Below, in pieces: positions 33,689-43,133 of a stretch of DNA of 64,000 nucleotides. Each line of letters starts with the position of its first letter. Position 1 is the first letter of the stretch. The stretch is from Chryseobacterium paridis (GTDB taxonomy: Bacteria > Bacteroidota > Bacteroidia > Flavobacteriales > Weeksellaceae): the NCBI RefSeq assembly GCF_016595215.1, contig NZ_JAENHK010000005.1, positions 266,100 through 330,099 on the forward strand. The letters run 5' to 3'. A program made the position numbers and the translations under genes. Under the pieces are notes generated by a model. That model was not told the DNA's origin and ran no database searches. It saw nothing but the letters and a program-made list of their open reading frames with translations.

Positions 33689-34084
33689 TTACTTTTCTTG
33701 ACAAAGTTCTACCAGTACTCCATTGGTAGATTTAGGATGAAGGAATACAACTAATTTGTTATCAGCACCTTCTTTCGGCTCTTCGGAGATAAATTGGAAA
33801 CCTTCTTTTTTTAATCTTTTTACTTCTTCAAGAATGTTTTCAACACCAAAAGCTAAATGATGGATACCTTCTCCCTTTTTATCAATGAATTTTGAGATCG
33901 GGCTTTCAGGATTACTGGCTTCAAGAAGTTCAATTTTGCTTTCTCCGGTTCCATAAAAAGAAGTAACCACTCCTTCCCTTTCTACTGTTTCTTTTTTATA
34001 AGAAGGTTTTCCTAAAAGTTTTTCAAAAAGTTCATCGGAAACACCCAAAGATTTCACGGCAATGCCGATATGTTCTAACTTCAT
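33689..34084 (-). CDS. mce: methylmalonyl-CoA epimerase (VOC family)
   Basis: About 131 aa from the ATG at 34084 (MKLEHIGIAVKSLG), two VOC half-domains. Metal-ligand positions are His5 (LEHIG), the His in GIHHLAFGV and the Glu in VLVELCQE. It interconverts (R)- and (S)-methylmalonyl-CoA in the propionate route. The frame extends to 34126, but that region overlaps the rbfA promoter side, and the family begins at MKLEHIG. Divergent from rbfA. Confidence 0.88.
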   Translation of the reverse strand: MKLEHIGIAVKSLGVSDELFEKLLGKPSYKKETVEREGVVTSFYGTGESKIELLEASNPESPISKFIDKKGEGIHHLAFGVENILEEVKRLKKEGFQFISEEPKEGADNKLVVFLHPKSTNGVLVELCQEK

Positions 34085-34159
34085 AAGTAAAATACTATAA
34101 TTAAATGGTAAATTTGAAATACCCATTACATTTCAAATGAGCAATTCAAACAAAAGTAG

Positions 34160-34167
34160 TAAATTTG
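34160..34167 (+). promoter_or_regulatory. -7 element TAAATTTG of rbfA
   Basis: Exact TAnnTTTG 9 nt before the ATG at 34176. Its position rules against a start at 34137 for rbfA. Confidence 0.6.
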
Positions 34168-34175
34168 CAGAAATT

Positions 34176-34535
34176 ATGGAAAGTAACAGACAAAGAAAAG
34201 TAGCACAGATTATACAGGAAGATTTCGCAGAATTGTTCCGCAAACAGTCTGCAGAAAGCAAACAGAATATTTTAGTTTCTGTTTCGGATGTAAAAGTAAC
34301 TGCAGACCTTGGAATCGCTAAAATTTATTTAAGCATATTTCCTCAGGAATTTCGTTCTCACATTATGAAAGAGATCGAGGAAAACAAAACCCAATACAGA
34401 AATTTCATTGGCCAGAAAATGGCTAAACAAGTTCGTATTATTCCACAACTTAATTTTTATCTTGATACTTCTCTGGATGATGTTGAAAAAATTGAAAAAG
34501 AATTAAGAGGAGAAGGTGACAATCCTGTACTGTAG
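34176..34535 (+). CDS. rbfA: 30S ribosome-binding factor A
   Basis: About 119 aa, the usual size for RbfA, a KH-fold factor for late 30S maturation and 16S rRNA processing. MESNRQRKVAQIIQEDFAEL is the typical N-terminal helix, followed by VSVSDVKVTADLGIAKIYLS and a C-terminal VRIIPQLNFYLDTSLDDVEK. The longer frame from 34137 would start inside the promoter. The permease gene starts 3 nt after its stop, so they form an operon. Confidence 0.9.
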   Translation: MESNRQRKVAQIIQEDFAELFRKQSAESKQNILVSVSDVKVTADLGIAKIYLSIFPQEFRSHIMKEIEENKTQYRNFIGQKMAKQVRIIPQLNFYLDTSLDDVEKIEKELRGEGDNPVL

Positions 34536-34538
34536 ATC

Positions 34539-35744
34539 TTGAAAAACATTGCATTTTATATTGCTTCCCGATACCTTTTAGCCAAAAAAGGAAGCACTGC
34601 CGTTACTTTTATCACATGGTTATCCGTGGGAGCGATGATGGTTGCTGTGACTGCAATGTTTGTTATCATATCCGTTTTCTCAGGACTGGAAGATCTTAAC
34701 AAGGATCTCATCTCCAACCTTCATGCAGATCTTACAATCAAAAGCTCTTCTGGAAAGACTTTAAAAAACTTAACCAAAATTGAAGATATCCTTAAAAAGA
34801 ATAATGATATTGTCAGTTTTTCAAGGGTTATTGAAGAGAAAGTGTATATCAATTATAATGGCAAAGGTGATATCGCTTATCTAAGAGGAGTAGATTCAGC
34901 ATATACTATTGTAAATCCTATCAACAAAGATGTTTTCTACGGAAGCTATCCAAGTTTCGATTACTCGAATGAGGTACTAATGGAAAACTCTTTAGATAAT
35001 AGATTATCCATTCCAGTAGCCTCTTCAAAAGATTATGCTACCATCTTTATGCCGAAACCCGGATTAGGGATCATCAATAAAGAAGAAGATATTTATAATA
35101 AAAAGGATATTCTTGTTACTGGTATTTTTCCTGGAAAAGATCAGCTTGACAGCTATATCATCTCTCCTATTGAACTGACAGAACAACTGCTCAGCCTTCC
35201 GAAAAATTCCGCTTACCAAATTGTTGTTAAGTTGAAAAATTCCGATAATGCTGATCAGGTTAAAAGTAAGCTTTTATCGACAATAGGAAAAAGTATCGAA
35301 ATCAAAACAAAAGAGGAAGAAAACGCTGCATTCTGGAAAATGATCAATACAGAAAAGCTTTTTATCTATCTGATTTTTGCCTTAGTCATCTTTATTACCA
35401 CTTTTAATTTAGCAGGAGCTATTATTATTCTCCAACTCGATAAAAAAGAACAAGCCAGGTCATTAATTTCTTTAGGATTTCCGTTAAGTCATCTAAGAAG
35501 AATCTATTTCTATACAGGGCTTCTTATTGTTGTTTCAGGAATTATTTCCGGATTGATTTTGGGAACAGCGCTTTGCTACTTCCAATTATTTACAGAGTTC
35601 TTTAAAGCCAATGAAACCCTTCCATTCCCTGTAAAAATTGTGGGCAAAAACTACCTTATTGTTGCTGTAACAGCATCCTTATTTGGTTTCATTATTTCAT
35701 GGGTATTTTCAAAAATAAGCAAAGAGTATATTACTAAAAGTTAA
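34539..35744 (+). CDS. LolC/LolE-type ABC transporter permease (FtsX-like)
   Basis: A 401-aa inner-membrane protein starting with TTG, 3 nt after rbfA. It has the N-terminal membrane helix with SRYLLAKKGSTAVTFITWLS, a long periplasmic domain (~50-270) and three C-terminal helices (FIYLIFALVIFITTFNLAGA; FYTGLLIVVSGIISGLILG; YLIVAVTASLFGFIISWVF), the MacB/FtsX layout. The sequence is typical of lipoprotein-release permeases that pull lipoproteins from the inner membrane. The ATPase partner is not in this window. Confidence 0.85.
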   Translation: MKNIAFYIASRYLLAKKGSTAVTFITWLSVGAMMVAVTAMFVIISVFSGLEDLNKDLISNLHADLTIKSSSGKTLKNLTKIEDILKKNNDIVSFSRVIEEKVYINYNGKGDIAYLRGVDSAYTIVNPINKDVFYGSYPSFDYSNEVLMENSLDNRLSIPVASSKDYATIFMPKPGLGIINKEEDIYNKKDILVTGIFPGKDQLDSYIISPIELTEQLLSLPKNSAYQIVVKLKNSDNADQVKSKLLSTIGKSIEIKTKEEENAAFWKMINTEKLFIYLIFALVIFITTFNLAGAIIILQLDKKEQARSLISLGFPLSHLRRIYFYTGLLIVVSGIISGLILGTALCYFQLFTEFFKANETLPFPVKIVGKNYLIVAVTASLFGFIISWVFSKISKEYITKS

Positions 35745-35768
35745 TACACCTCGCATACGTTTTTTTGT

Positions 35769-35776
35769 ACCTTTGG
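35769..35776 (+). promoter_or_regulatory. -7 element TACCTTTG
   Basis: Exact TAnnTTTG 18 nt before the endonuclease I gene start. Confidence 0.55.
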
Positions 35777-35793
35777 CTCCCAATTTTTAAACA

Positions 35794-37581
35794 ATGAAAC
35801 GAATTTTATTCTCTTTTGTACTCGCTTTTGTATCATTTTATACATTTGCACAGATTCCGGCAGGATACTATGATGGAACTACTGGATTGACAGGAGCCAC
35901 TCTAAAATCAAAGCTAAAAACGATTATCACCAATGGTCATGAAGATCATGGATATGGTGGATTATGGACAGGTTATCAAACCACTGACCGTGATTATTCC
36001 TATGAAAACGATGGAACTATTTTAGATATCTATTCTGAAAACCCAACTGCCGCAGATCCATACAACTTCAACTATGGAACCAACCAGTGTGGGACTTACA
36101 GTGCAGAAGGAGATTGTTATAATAGAGAACATATTGTTCCTCAAAGTCTTTTCAATGAAGCTTTCCCTATGAAATCCGACATTAACTTCATCCGTGCTAC
36201 CGATGGTAAAGTAAATGGAATGAGATCTAATTATCCTTTTGGAAAAGTAGGAACAACATCTTACACTTCTTTAAATGGCTCTAAATTAGGAACTTCTGTA
36301 TCTCAGGGATATTCTGGAATCGTATTTGAACCCATTGATGAATTTAAAGGAGATGTTGCCAGAATGATCCTTTATTTCGTAACAAGATATGAAACTCAGT
36401 TATCAGGATTTAGCAGCGGAAACATGCTTGGAGGCTCTGCATTCCCTGGACTTCAGGCATGGGAACTGAATCAATTACTAGCCTGGAATATTCAAGATCC
36501 TGTATCACCAGCAGAAGTCTTAAGAAACAATGCAACATATGTATATCAAAAAAATAGAAATCCATATATAGATCATCCCGAGTATGTTGCTTTAATCTGG
36601 GGAGCACCTGTAGTAGATAATGAGGCTCCAACGGCAGCTACAAATCTCGTAGCGAATAATCCTACATCTAATTCTATCTCTCTAAGCTGGACTGCAGCAA
36701 CTGATAATATAGGAATAACAGGTTATGACGTTTATGTTGATAACGTATTAAACACTACTGTTTCAGGAACTAGTACTGTTGTTTCAGGATTATCTTCCTC
36801 TACAGCGTATAATTTTTATGTGATAGCTAGAGACGGAGCTGGAAATTCTTCTCCTCAAAGTAATATTGCTACTGAAACAACATTACCTGGACAAAGTGGT
36901 GGGACAAGCTGCGGGACAGAAACATTCGAAACGATACCAACAGCATCAGGCACAGGTTATGCAACTCAAACATGGACAAACAATAACATTACATGGGTAG
37001 CAACTGATGCAAGAACTGATCAGACCATTTCAGGAAAAGCAATTACAATTAGAAATGGAAACCTAACAAGTTCAACAGTTTCCGGCGGTATTCAAAATTT
37101 ATCCGTAAAAGCACAATTAAAATTCACTGGAAGTGCAGGAAGCCTTAATGTACAGGTAAATGGTGTTACAGTAGGAACGATACCTTATACATCATCAGCT
37201 CCAACTGCTGCAACTACAATTAATAATATTAATGTAAGTGGTAATGTTGTTATTAAAATAATCAATCCAATCACAGGAAACAGAGTGGCAATCGATGATC
37301 TTTCTTGGACATGCTACAGTACATTAGGAACTATAGAGACTACTAAAAATCAATCTTCTTTTGTGGTGTATCCTAACCCGGTTAAGAATAATGAACTTTA
37401 TGTAAAAGGTGATCATTTAAGCAAAATCACGAAAGCTGAAATCTATGACCTTTCAGGAAAATTAATCGAAGTGATTATTAACCCATTCAAAAATTCAAAT
37501 AAAATACAATTAAAAGGCTTAACTAAAGGAAATTACATCCTTAAAACAGATAATATTTCTACAAAATTCATTGTAGAATAA
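35794..37581 (+). CDS. secreted endonuclease I with fibronectin III and T9SS sorting domain
   Basis: A 595-aa protein. Signal peptide MKRILFSFVLAFVSFYTFA. The endonuclease I (EndA-like) domain spans ~20-270, with NREHIVPQSLF (catalytic His113) and VNGMRSNYPFGKVG. A fibronectin type III module follows (about 276-365; APTAATNLVAN, SISLSWTAATDN), then a beta-rich module, and a C-terminal T9SS type-A sorting domain (VVYPNPVKNNELYVKG; IYDLSGKLIEV; LKGLTKGNYILK). Predicted to be exported by type IX secretion and to cut extracellular DNA for nutrition or biofilm turnover. A terminator follows. Confidence 0.93.
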   Translation: MKRILFSFVLAFVSFYTFAQIPAGYYDGTTGLTGATLKSKLKTIITNGHEDHGYGGLWTGYQTTDRDYSYENDGTILDIYSENPTAADPYNFNYGTNQCGTYSAEGDCYNREHIVPQSLFNEAFPMKSDINFIRATDGKVNGMRSNYPFGKVGTTSYTSLNGSKLGTSVSQGYSGIVFEPIDEFKGDVARMILYFVTRYETQLSGFSSGNMLGGSAFPGLQAWELNQLLAWNIQDPVSPAEVLRNNATYVYQKNRNPYIDHPEYVALIWGAPVVDNEAPTAATNLVANNPTSNSISLSWTAATDNIGITGYDVYVDNVLNTTVSGTSTVVSGLSSSTAYNFYVIARDGAGNSSPQSNIATETTLPGQSGGTSCGTETFETIPTASGTGYATQTWTNNNITWVATDARTDQTISGKAITIRNGNLTSSTVSGGIQNLSVKAQLKFTGSAGSLNVQVNGVTVGTIPYTSSAPTAATTINNINVSGNVVIKIINPITGNRVAIDDLSWTCYSTLGTIETTKNQSSFVVYPNPVKNNELYVKGDHLSKITKAEIYDLSGKLIEVIINPFKNSNKIQLKGLTKGNYILKTDNISTKFIVE

Positions 37582-37603
37582 TCTTAAAAATATTTTAATC
37601 TTT

Positions 37604-37630
37604 AAAGACCGACTTGTTCGGTCTTTTTTT
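37604..37630 (+). terminator. terminator
   Basis: AAAGACCG-ACTTGTT-CGGTCTTT stem and T9 run. Confidence 0.85.
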
Positions 37631-37643
37631 TTATTTTTGATAG

Positions 37644-38381
37644 ATGGATTCCAATAAAAAATTAGGCTTAGTAGGAAGAAATATTTCTTATTCTTTTTCT
37701 AAAAAATTCTTCGAAAACAAATTCCAGAAATTAATGTTAAAAGGCTTTTCTTATGACATCTTTGATCTTAAGGAAATAGATGAAGTTGAACAATTATTTT
37801 CAACTCCTGAACTTTTGGGTTTCAATGTAACCATTCCCTATAAAGAAAAGATTATCAATTATCTGGATGAATTGAGTGAGGAAGCCAAAGAAATTGGAGC
37901 AGTTAATTGTGTTTTAATCCAGGACGGGAAGAAAACCGGCTATAACACGGATGCAGTTGGGTTTGAAAAAACTTTACTTCTTCATAAAAAGCCACAACAT
38001 ACTTCAGCTCTGATATTAGGAAACGGAGGAGCTGCCAAAGCAGTACAATATGTACTCGATAAAAATGGAATCTCTTCACAGATTGTTTCCAGAAAATCAA
38101 TATTAAATTTTGATAATCTAGACACTCAAACAGTTCAGGATCATAAGCTGATAATTCAGACCACTCCGGTAGGAACTTTTCCCAATGTCGATGATTGCCT
38201 AAAATTCCCATTTGAGGGACTTTCTAAGGAACATTTGATAATCGATTTAATATATAATCCCAATTACACTAAGTTCATTATGAATGCTTCGGAAAAAGGA
38301 GCCAAAACTGTAAACGGATATTACATGCTTGAACAGCAAGCAGAAAAAGCTTGGGAAATTTGGAATTTTCAAAAAAAATAA
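37644..38381 (+). CDS. aroE: shikimate dehydrogenase
   Basis: A 245-aa protein of the AroE family, which reduces 3-dehydroshikimate with NADPH in aromatic amino-acid synthesis. Substrate site: GRNISYSFSK at the N-terminus, the catalytic Lys67 in NVTIPYKEK, Asn88 and Asp103 in GYNTDAVGF. NADP fold: ILGNGGAAKAVQYVL. It ends in a GYYMLEQQAEKAWEIW helix, typical of the family. Confidence 0.92.
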   Translation: MDSNKKLGLVGRNISYSFSKKFFENKFQKLMLKGFSYDIFDLKEIDEVEQLFSTPELLGFNVTIPYKEKIINYLDELSEEAKEIGAVNCVLIQDGKKTGYNTDAVGFEKTLLLHKKPQHTSALILGNGGAAKAVQYVLDKNGISSQIVSRKSILNFDNLDTQTVQDHKLIIQTTPVGTFPNVDDCLKFPFEGLSKEHLIIDLIYNPNYTKFIMNASEKGAKTVNGYYMLEQQAEKAWEIWNFQKK

Positions 38382-38455
38382 CATAAATTAGTGCATTAAT
38401 TGGCATTTTAGCCACTTACAAGAGATATTAACGCCGCTCACATAAAAGATTTGCT

Positions 38456-40258
38456 ATGACAACAGAAAATAATCTTTCTGAAAACGAAGAAAATAAAAAT
38501 TCGATCGAAGTACCTCAAGAAGAAACCTCGGAAGACACTGTACCTCAGGATGAAAATCAGCATGAAGATACTGAGCACCCTGAAGAACATGCTGATGCCG
38601 ATATTTCCCTTGCAGATGCATTGAAAGAAATGGAAAAAATTATCAACGCTCCCAATGCAGGTGAAGACAGCAGAAGATTCAATCTATTAAAAGAAAAAGC
38701 AAATCACCACATCCATGATGAGGTAGAAGATAAAAAGCATGATTATGTAGAAGCTGGAAATGCTCCTGAGAATTTTAGCTATGAACATCCTTCACAATCA
38801 AAACTTTCTGCTCTTGTTAATATTTTCAAAGAAAAACATGACAACTTTCAGAAAGGTCAGGAACAAGAGCAAAAGAAAAATCTTGAGCACCGTCAGGGCA
38901 TTATTGAAAGACTTAAAAATCTATATACCAATTCAGAACCCAACACCAATTTATTCAAATCGATTCGCGAGATAAAAGAAGATTGGTCTAATGCGGGGCA
39001 GGTTGCAAAATCTGAATTTAAAATTCTAAATAATAACTATTTCCATCATTTGAATCAATTTTATCAAATGCTGGATTTAAATAAAGAATTTCTTGAGCAG
39101 GAATATGGCCACAATCTTGAAAAAAGACAGCACATTATCGCCCGCGCTAAAGAACTTGAAAACGAGCCCGTAATCCAAAAAGCATTGAATGAATTGCAAT
39201 ATTTACATAAGCTTTGGAAAGAAGAGGCAGAACCTGTAGCTGAAGAATTCCGCGAAAAGACTTGGGAAGAGTTTAAAGAAATTTCAAACAAAATTCATGA
39301 AAGAAAGTCTGAGCTTTCTGCAGCAATAGAATCTGAACAAAATGACAACCTCGAAAAGAAGAACAAGGTCATTGAAGAAATTAAGAAATTATCTGAACCT
39401 TCTGAAACGCCTAACCATAACTATTGGCAAAATGCGATCAAAAGAGTTGAAGATCTACGTTCTGACTTCTTAAAAACGGGAAGTGTTCCAAGAAAATTAT
39501 CCAATCAAAATTGGAATGATTTTAAAACGACTCTGAGAAATTTTAATACGACAAAAAATAATTATTACAAGTCCTTAAAAGGTTCTCAGCAAACTAATTT
39601 AGAGGAAAAATTAAAATTAATCCAGACTGCTCAGGACAACATGAATAATGAGGAATGGGATATTGCTGTTCCATTATTCAAAAAACTTCAGGAAGACTGG
39701 AAAAAGATTGGGCATGTACCAAAGAGTATGACCAATAAAATCTGGGATGAGTTTCGTGATGCTTGCAATACATTCTTCAATAATTACAGAGAAAAGAGCA
39801 ATGCCTCTACCGATAACTGGAAGGAAAACTACAAACAGAAAAAAGAACTTCTTGAAGAATTGAAAACCATTTCTAATGATGAAGGAAGTATCGAAAAGAT
39901 TGAAACCATAAAAACAGCCTGGAATAATATAGGAAAAGTACCGAGAGATAAAATCTCGATCAATTCTGAATTTAATAAGACTCTAAGAGACAAGTTGAAA
40001 TTGAATAAGATCAATGAACTTGAATTAAAAGAGGAAGGTCTGTCTGAAAATCAATTGACAGATAAAGCCAGAAAAATGAAGAGTCAGATTGCTGATCTGG
40101 AATCTGAAATTGTAAAATTAGAAAATAATCTAGCATTCTTCAATAAACCATCGAGAGACAATCCTTTATTAGCAGATACTTTCAATACCATTGATGAAAA
40201 GAAAGCTCATCTGGAAACTTTAAAACAAAATCTTCACAACATCATTGTCGGAGACTAA
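38456..40258 (+). CDS. DUF349-repeat protein
   Basis: A 600-aa soluble, highly charged helical protein. The first ~80 residues are acidic and disordered-like. Then come about five DUF349 units, each with a W...AGxV/IGxVP-type core (EDWSNAGQV; LWKEEAEPV; SDFLKTGSVPR; DWKKIGHVPKS; AWNNIGKVPRD). It ends with a coiled coil (MKSQIADLESEIVKLENNL). DUF349 proteins are conserved in Bacteroidota; proposed roles include nucleic-acid or stress-related binding, but none is settled. Confidence 0.88.
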   Translation: MTTENNLSENEENKNSIEVPQEETSEDTVPQDENQHEDTEHPEEHADADISLADALKEMEKIINAPNAGEDSRRFNLLKEKANHHIHDEVEDKKHDYVEAGNAPENFSYEHPSQSKLSALVNIFKEKHDNFQKGQEQEQKKNLEHRQGIIERLKNLYTNSEPNTNLFKSIREIKEDWSNAGQVAKSEFKILNNNYFHHLNQFYQMLDLNKEFLEQEYGHNLEKRQHIIARAKELENEPVIQKALNELQYLHKLWKEEAEPVAEEFREKTWEEFKEISNKIHERKSELSAAIESEQNDNLEKKNKVIEEIKKLSEPSETPNHNYWQNAIKRVEDLRSDFLKTGSVPRKLSNQNWNDFKTTLRNFNTTKNNYYKSLKGSQQTNLEEKLKLIQTAQDNMNNEEWDIAVPLFKKLQEDWKKIGHVPKSMTNKIWDEFRDACNTFFNNYREKSNASTDNWKENYKQKKELLEELKTISNDEGSIEKIETIKTAWNNIGKVPRDKISINSEFNKTLRDKLKLNKINELELKEEGLSENQLTDKARKMKSQIADLESEIVKLENNLAFFNKPSRDNPLLADTFNTIDEKKAHLETLKQNLHNIIVGD

Positions 40259-40274
40259 TTCATAAAAAAACAGT

Positions 40275-40311
40275 AAAAGGCGAAGCAAAGAAATTTGTCT
40301 TCGCCTTTTTT
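40275..40311 (+). terminator. terminator before ribD
   Basis: AAAAGGCGAAG/CTTCGCCTTTT stem and T run, ending 5 nt before the ribD ATG, so the ribD promoter must overlap the hairpin. Confidence 0.8.
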
Positions 40312-40316
40312 ATAAT

Positions 40317-41345
40317 ATGCAGGACGAATTATATATAAAAAGATGTATTGAACTGGCCCAAAAAGCTTTGGGTAGAACATATCCGAACCCTATGGTAGGA
40401 AGTGTAATCGTACATAATAATGAAATTATCGGAGAAGGCTATCATCACAAAGCAGGAGAACCTCATGCTGAGATTAATGCGATTAATTCCGTTGTCAATA
40501 AATATCTTATTCCTGAATCTACGATCTATGTTTCCCTTGAGCCTTGTGCCCATTATGGGAAAACACCTCCTTGTGCTTTAAAGATCAAAGAGCTGGGATT
40601 CAAAAAAGTAGTAATTGGAGCTATGGACTCCCACGATAAAGTAAATGGAAAAGGCAAAAAAATCATTCAGGACGCTGGAATAGAAGTCACTTCCGGAGTT
40701 TTAGAAAAGGAGTGTATTGAACTTAACAAAAGGTTTTTTACTTATCACGAAAAGAAGAGGCCTTATATTATTTTAAAATGGGCGGAATCTGCAGACGGTT
40801 TTTTAGATAAAGATTTTAAACCTACTGCAATTTCAAATTCACTTGCCAATCAATTTGTACATCAATTACGAGCAGATGAGCATGCTATTTTAGTTGGCAC
40901 TCAAACTGCAATTAACGATAACCCAAGCCTGACCGCAAGAAATGTGGAGGGAATCAATCCTGTAAGAATTTTAATTGATTTTGATTTAAAAGTGCCTGCT
41001 GATTTTAAGATATACAATAATGAAGCAAAAACTTTAGTTTTTAATTCTATTAAAGAAGAAAACGAAAGTAATATTCATTGGATTAAAATTGGGAAAGAGA
41101 ATTTTTTATCTGAGTTAATGAATGCTTTATACATAGAACAGATCCAATCTGTCATTATAGAAGGCGGAAATTTTACATTACAACAATTCATTGATGCTGG
41201 CCTTTGGGACGAAGCTATTGTTATCAAAAGTGAAGATCTAAAACTTGAAAATGGAACAAAAGCCCCTGAATTGGATTCCAAACCTATTAAAATACAAACA
41301 CTAAGAGATAATATTTTGTCATTCTATTCTTCTAACAATAGGTAA
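40317..41345 (+). CDS. ribD: bifunctional riboflavin biosynthesis protein RibD (deaminase/reductase)
   Basis: A 342-aa two-domain enzyme. The N-terminal deaminase has the zinc site His50, Cys77 and Cys86 with the catalytic Glu52 (PHAEINA; EPCAHYGKTPPC). The C-terminal reductase (~145-340) reads RPYIILKWAESADGFL and GTQTAINDNPSLTAR, ending with IEGGNFTLQQFIDAGLWDE. It carries out the second and third steps from GTP to riboflavin. It starts only 5 nt after a terminator hairpin. Confidence 0.93.
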   Translation: MQDELYIKRCIELAQKALGRTYPNPMVGSVIVHNNEIIGEGYHHKAGEPHAEINAINSVVNKYLIPESTIYVSLEPCAHYGKTPPCALKIKELGFKKVVIGAMDSHDKVNGKGKKIIQDAGIEVTSGVLEKECIELNKRFFTYHEKKRPYIILKWAESADGFLDKDFKPTAISNSLANQFVHQLRADEHAILVGTQTAINDNPSLTARNVEGINPVRILIDFDLKVPADFKIYNNEAKTLVFNSIKEENESNIHWIKIGKENFLSELMNALYIEQIQSVIIEGGNFTLQQFIDAGLWDEAIVIKSEDLKLENGTKAPELDSKPIKIQTLRDNILSFYSSNNR

Positions 41346-41414
41346 TTTTCTCTAAAATTATCACAATGATTTGAAATAATATGAGTAATTTGGTTTAAAC
41401 TAAACTATCATATT

Positions 41415-41588
41415 ATGAAAAATTTGAAAAAAATTACTAGAATCAATTTGAAAACCATTACTGGAGGAGCACGCGTAACATGCATTTTACCTAACGGACA
41501 ACCAACCACATGCAAAGATTATTGTCCTGAAAACTTTTGTGGACCTATGGTAAATATGTGTTTAATGCCGATAGGTTTATGTGATTAA
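41415..41588 (+). CDS. six-Cys GG-leader bacteriocin-like peptide
   Basis: A 57-aa peptide. The leader MKNLKKITRINLKTITGG ends in a double Gly typical of Bacteroidota bacteriocin-like precursors. The core has six Cys (VTC, TTC, DYC, NFC, NMC and the last residues LCD). It is isolated with its own terminator (41623-41660). It matches the other peptide at 18353-18550 in overall plan (GG leader, six Cys) but not in sequence. No modifying or export gene is nearby. Confidence 0.78.
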   Translation: MKNLKKITRINLKTITGGARVTCILPNGQPTTCKDYCPENFCGPMVNMCLMPIGLCD

Positions 41589-41622
41589 ATTCATCATTAC
41601 TCACCTTAGATTTAAGAAAAAT

Positions 41623-41660
41623 AAATAGGCAGCGATTAGAATTTTGATCGCTGCCTATTT
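41623..41660 (+). terminator. terminator of the bacteriocin-like peptide gene
   Basis: AAATAGGCAGCGAT / ATCGCTGCCTATTT, 14 perfect pairs, followed by a T-rich stretch. Confidence 0.88.
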
Positions 41661-41688
41661 ATTATGACATCAATTGTAAAGCATTTTA

Positions 41689-41696
41689 TATTTTTG
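41689..41696 (+). promoter_or_regulatory. -7 element TATTTTTG
   Basis: Exact TAnnTTTG 19 nt before the YigZ-family gene. Confidence 0.5.
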
Positions 41697-41715
41697 CACT
41701 TATAAATACGGCTGA

Positions 41716-42321
41716 ATGACGCACGAATATAAAACGATCGAAAACCCTATTGAAAATACTTTAATAAAAGAGAAAGGAAGTAAATTCATTGGATTCGCCT
41801 ATCCTGTCAATAATGATAATGAGCTTAAAAATGCTCTGGAAAAAGTAAGAATCGAACATCCTAAAGCAACCCATCATTGCTATGCTTTCAGAATGGGATT
41901 AAATGGCGAAAACTACCGGGCTAATGATGATGGTGAGCCATCAGGAAGTGCTGGATTACCCATATATAATCAATTATTAGCAAACGAAATCACTAATGTT
42001 CTGGTGATTGTCGTTCGCTATTATGGAGGTACTAAGCTAGGCGTCTCCGGTTTGGTAAAAGCTTATAAAGAATCAGCAAAATTCACCATAGAAGAAGCAG
42101 AAATCATTACCAAAGAATTAGAAACTGAGATTGAAATCCAATTTAATTTCAACCAACAAAATACCATTTTTACATTGCTGTCGAAATTTGATGCAAAAGT
42201 TTTAAATTTTGATGCTGATGAAAGCTGCATTCTTACTGCCTCTTTAAAAACAGCACAAAAAGAAAACATCTCAGATAAATTATCTGAGATGCAATATGTT
42301 TCTTTTGAATTTAAAGATTAA
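41716..42321 (+). CDS. YigZ/IMPACT-family protein (UPF0029)
   Basis: A 201-aa protein. The N-terminal IMPACT domain has IKEKGSKFIGFAYPV, HPKATHHCYAFRMG, NDDGEPSGSAGLPI and VVRYYGGTKLGVSGL, all strong family signatures. The C-terminal ~65 residues are the small beta/alpha UPF0029 tail. The family is linked to translation control and ribosome rescue, but a clear activity is not known. Its last 4 nt overlap the convergent metallopeptidase gene. Confidence 0.9.
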   Translation: MTHEYKTIENPIENTLIKEKGSKFIGFAYPVNNDNELKNALEKVRIEHPKATHHCYAFRMGLNGENYRANDDGEPSGSAGLPIYNQLLANEITNVLVIVVRYYGGTKLGVSGLVKAYKESAKFTIEEAEIITKELETEIEIQFNFNQQNTIFTLLSKFDAKVLNFDADESCILTASLKTAQKENISDKLSEMQYVSFEFKD

Positions 42322-43028
42322 TTTCGTCTTCCACCCATGAGTAAAGACACCCAATAAAGCAGCTGTACCAAAGATCCTATAGCAGCAACCACATACGTTC
42401 TGGCTGCCCATTTTAAACTATCCTGTACACCGACATACTCTTCAGCTGTTACTGTTCCAGTATCCTTCAACCATTTCATTGCTCTGTTGCTCGCATCATA
42501 TTCCACAGGAAGCGTTACAAAAGCAAAAAGAGTAGTCACTGCAAATAATGCTACACCAATTGCTAATACAGTTGTATTTCCGTTTGGATTTTCAATAGTT
42601 CTACTTGCAGCCATCACTGCAATACCTGCGAAGATGACAAACTGCATCAGATTAGAACTAATATTTACAATAGGAACTAATCTTGATCTCAACTGAAGCA
42701 TTGAATATCCAACTGCATGCTGCACAGCGTGTCCACATTCATGTGCAGCTACTGCTGCTGCTGCCGCATTCCTCTGCATGTACACTCCTTCCGAAAGGTT
42801 TACAGTTTTATCTGCTGGATTATAGTGATCTGTTAATTGTCCCGGAACCGAAATTACCTGAACATCATTAATTCCGTTATCTCTTAGCATTTTTTCAGCC
42901 ACTTCTTTGCCAGAAAGGCCGTTTCGAAGGTGTACATTGGAATAATACTCAAATTTAGATTTCAATTTTGATGAAACATACCAGCTCACCAGCATTGTAA
43001 TCCCAATAATTACATAATAACCAATCAT
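42318..43028 (-). CDS. zinc metallopeptidase, YugP family
   Basis: A 236-aa membrane protein. One N-terminal helix, a conserved DHYNPADKTVNLSEGVY, and the zinc motif HECGH at 96-100 (AAHECGHAVQHA). Three further hydrophobic helices form the C-terminal half. Matches the YugP/DUF-type neutral zinc metallopeptidases. Substrate unknown. Convergent 4-nt overlap with the YigZ-like gene. Confidence 0.88.
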   Translation of the reverse strand: MIGYYVIIGITMLVSWYVSSKLKSKFEYYSNVHLRNGLSGKEVAEKMLRDNGINDVQVISVPGQLTDHYNPADKTVNLSEGVYMQRNAAAAAVAAHECGHAVQHAVGYSMLQLRSRLVPIVNISSNLMQFVIFAGIAVMAASRTIENPNGNTTVLAIGVALFAVTTLFAFVTLPVEYDASNRAMKWLKDTGTVTAEEYVGVQDSLKWAARTYVVAAIGSLVQLLYWVSLLMGGRRN

Positions 43029-43102
43029 TTTAATAAAATTTAATAGATATTTTTACCCTCTAAGATGTAAAAACTGTGCCAAAGTATTACATTTTATTTA
43101 TT

Positions 43103-43110
43103 TATATTTG
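43103..43110 (+). promoter_or_regulatory. -7 element TATATTTG
   Basis: Exact TAnnTTTG 23 nt before the GNAT gene start. Confidence 0.55.
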
Positions 43111-43133
43111 TCTTTTAATTACCCTCAAAAACT

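Noticed and set aside
42318..42321. 4-nt convergent overlap as a regulatory device
   Set aside because: Short convergent overlaps are common and there is no further evidence of control.
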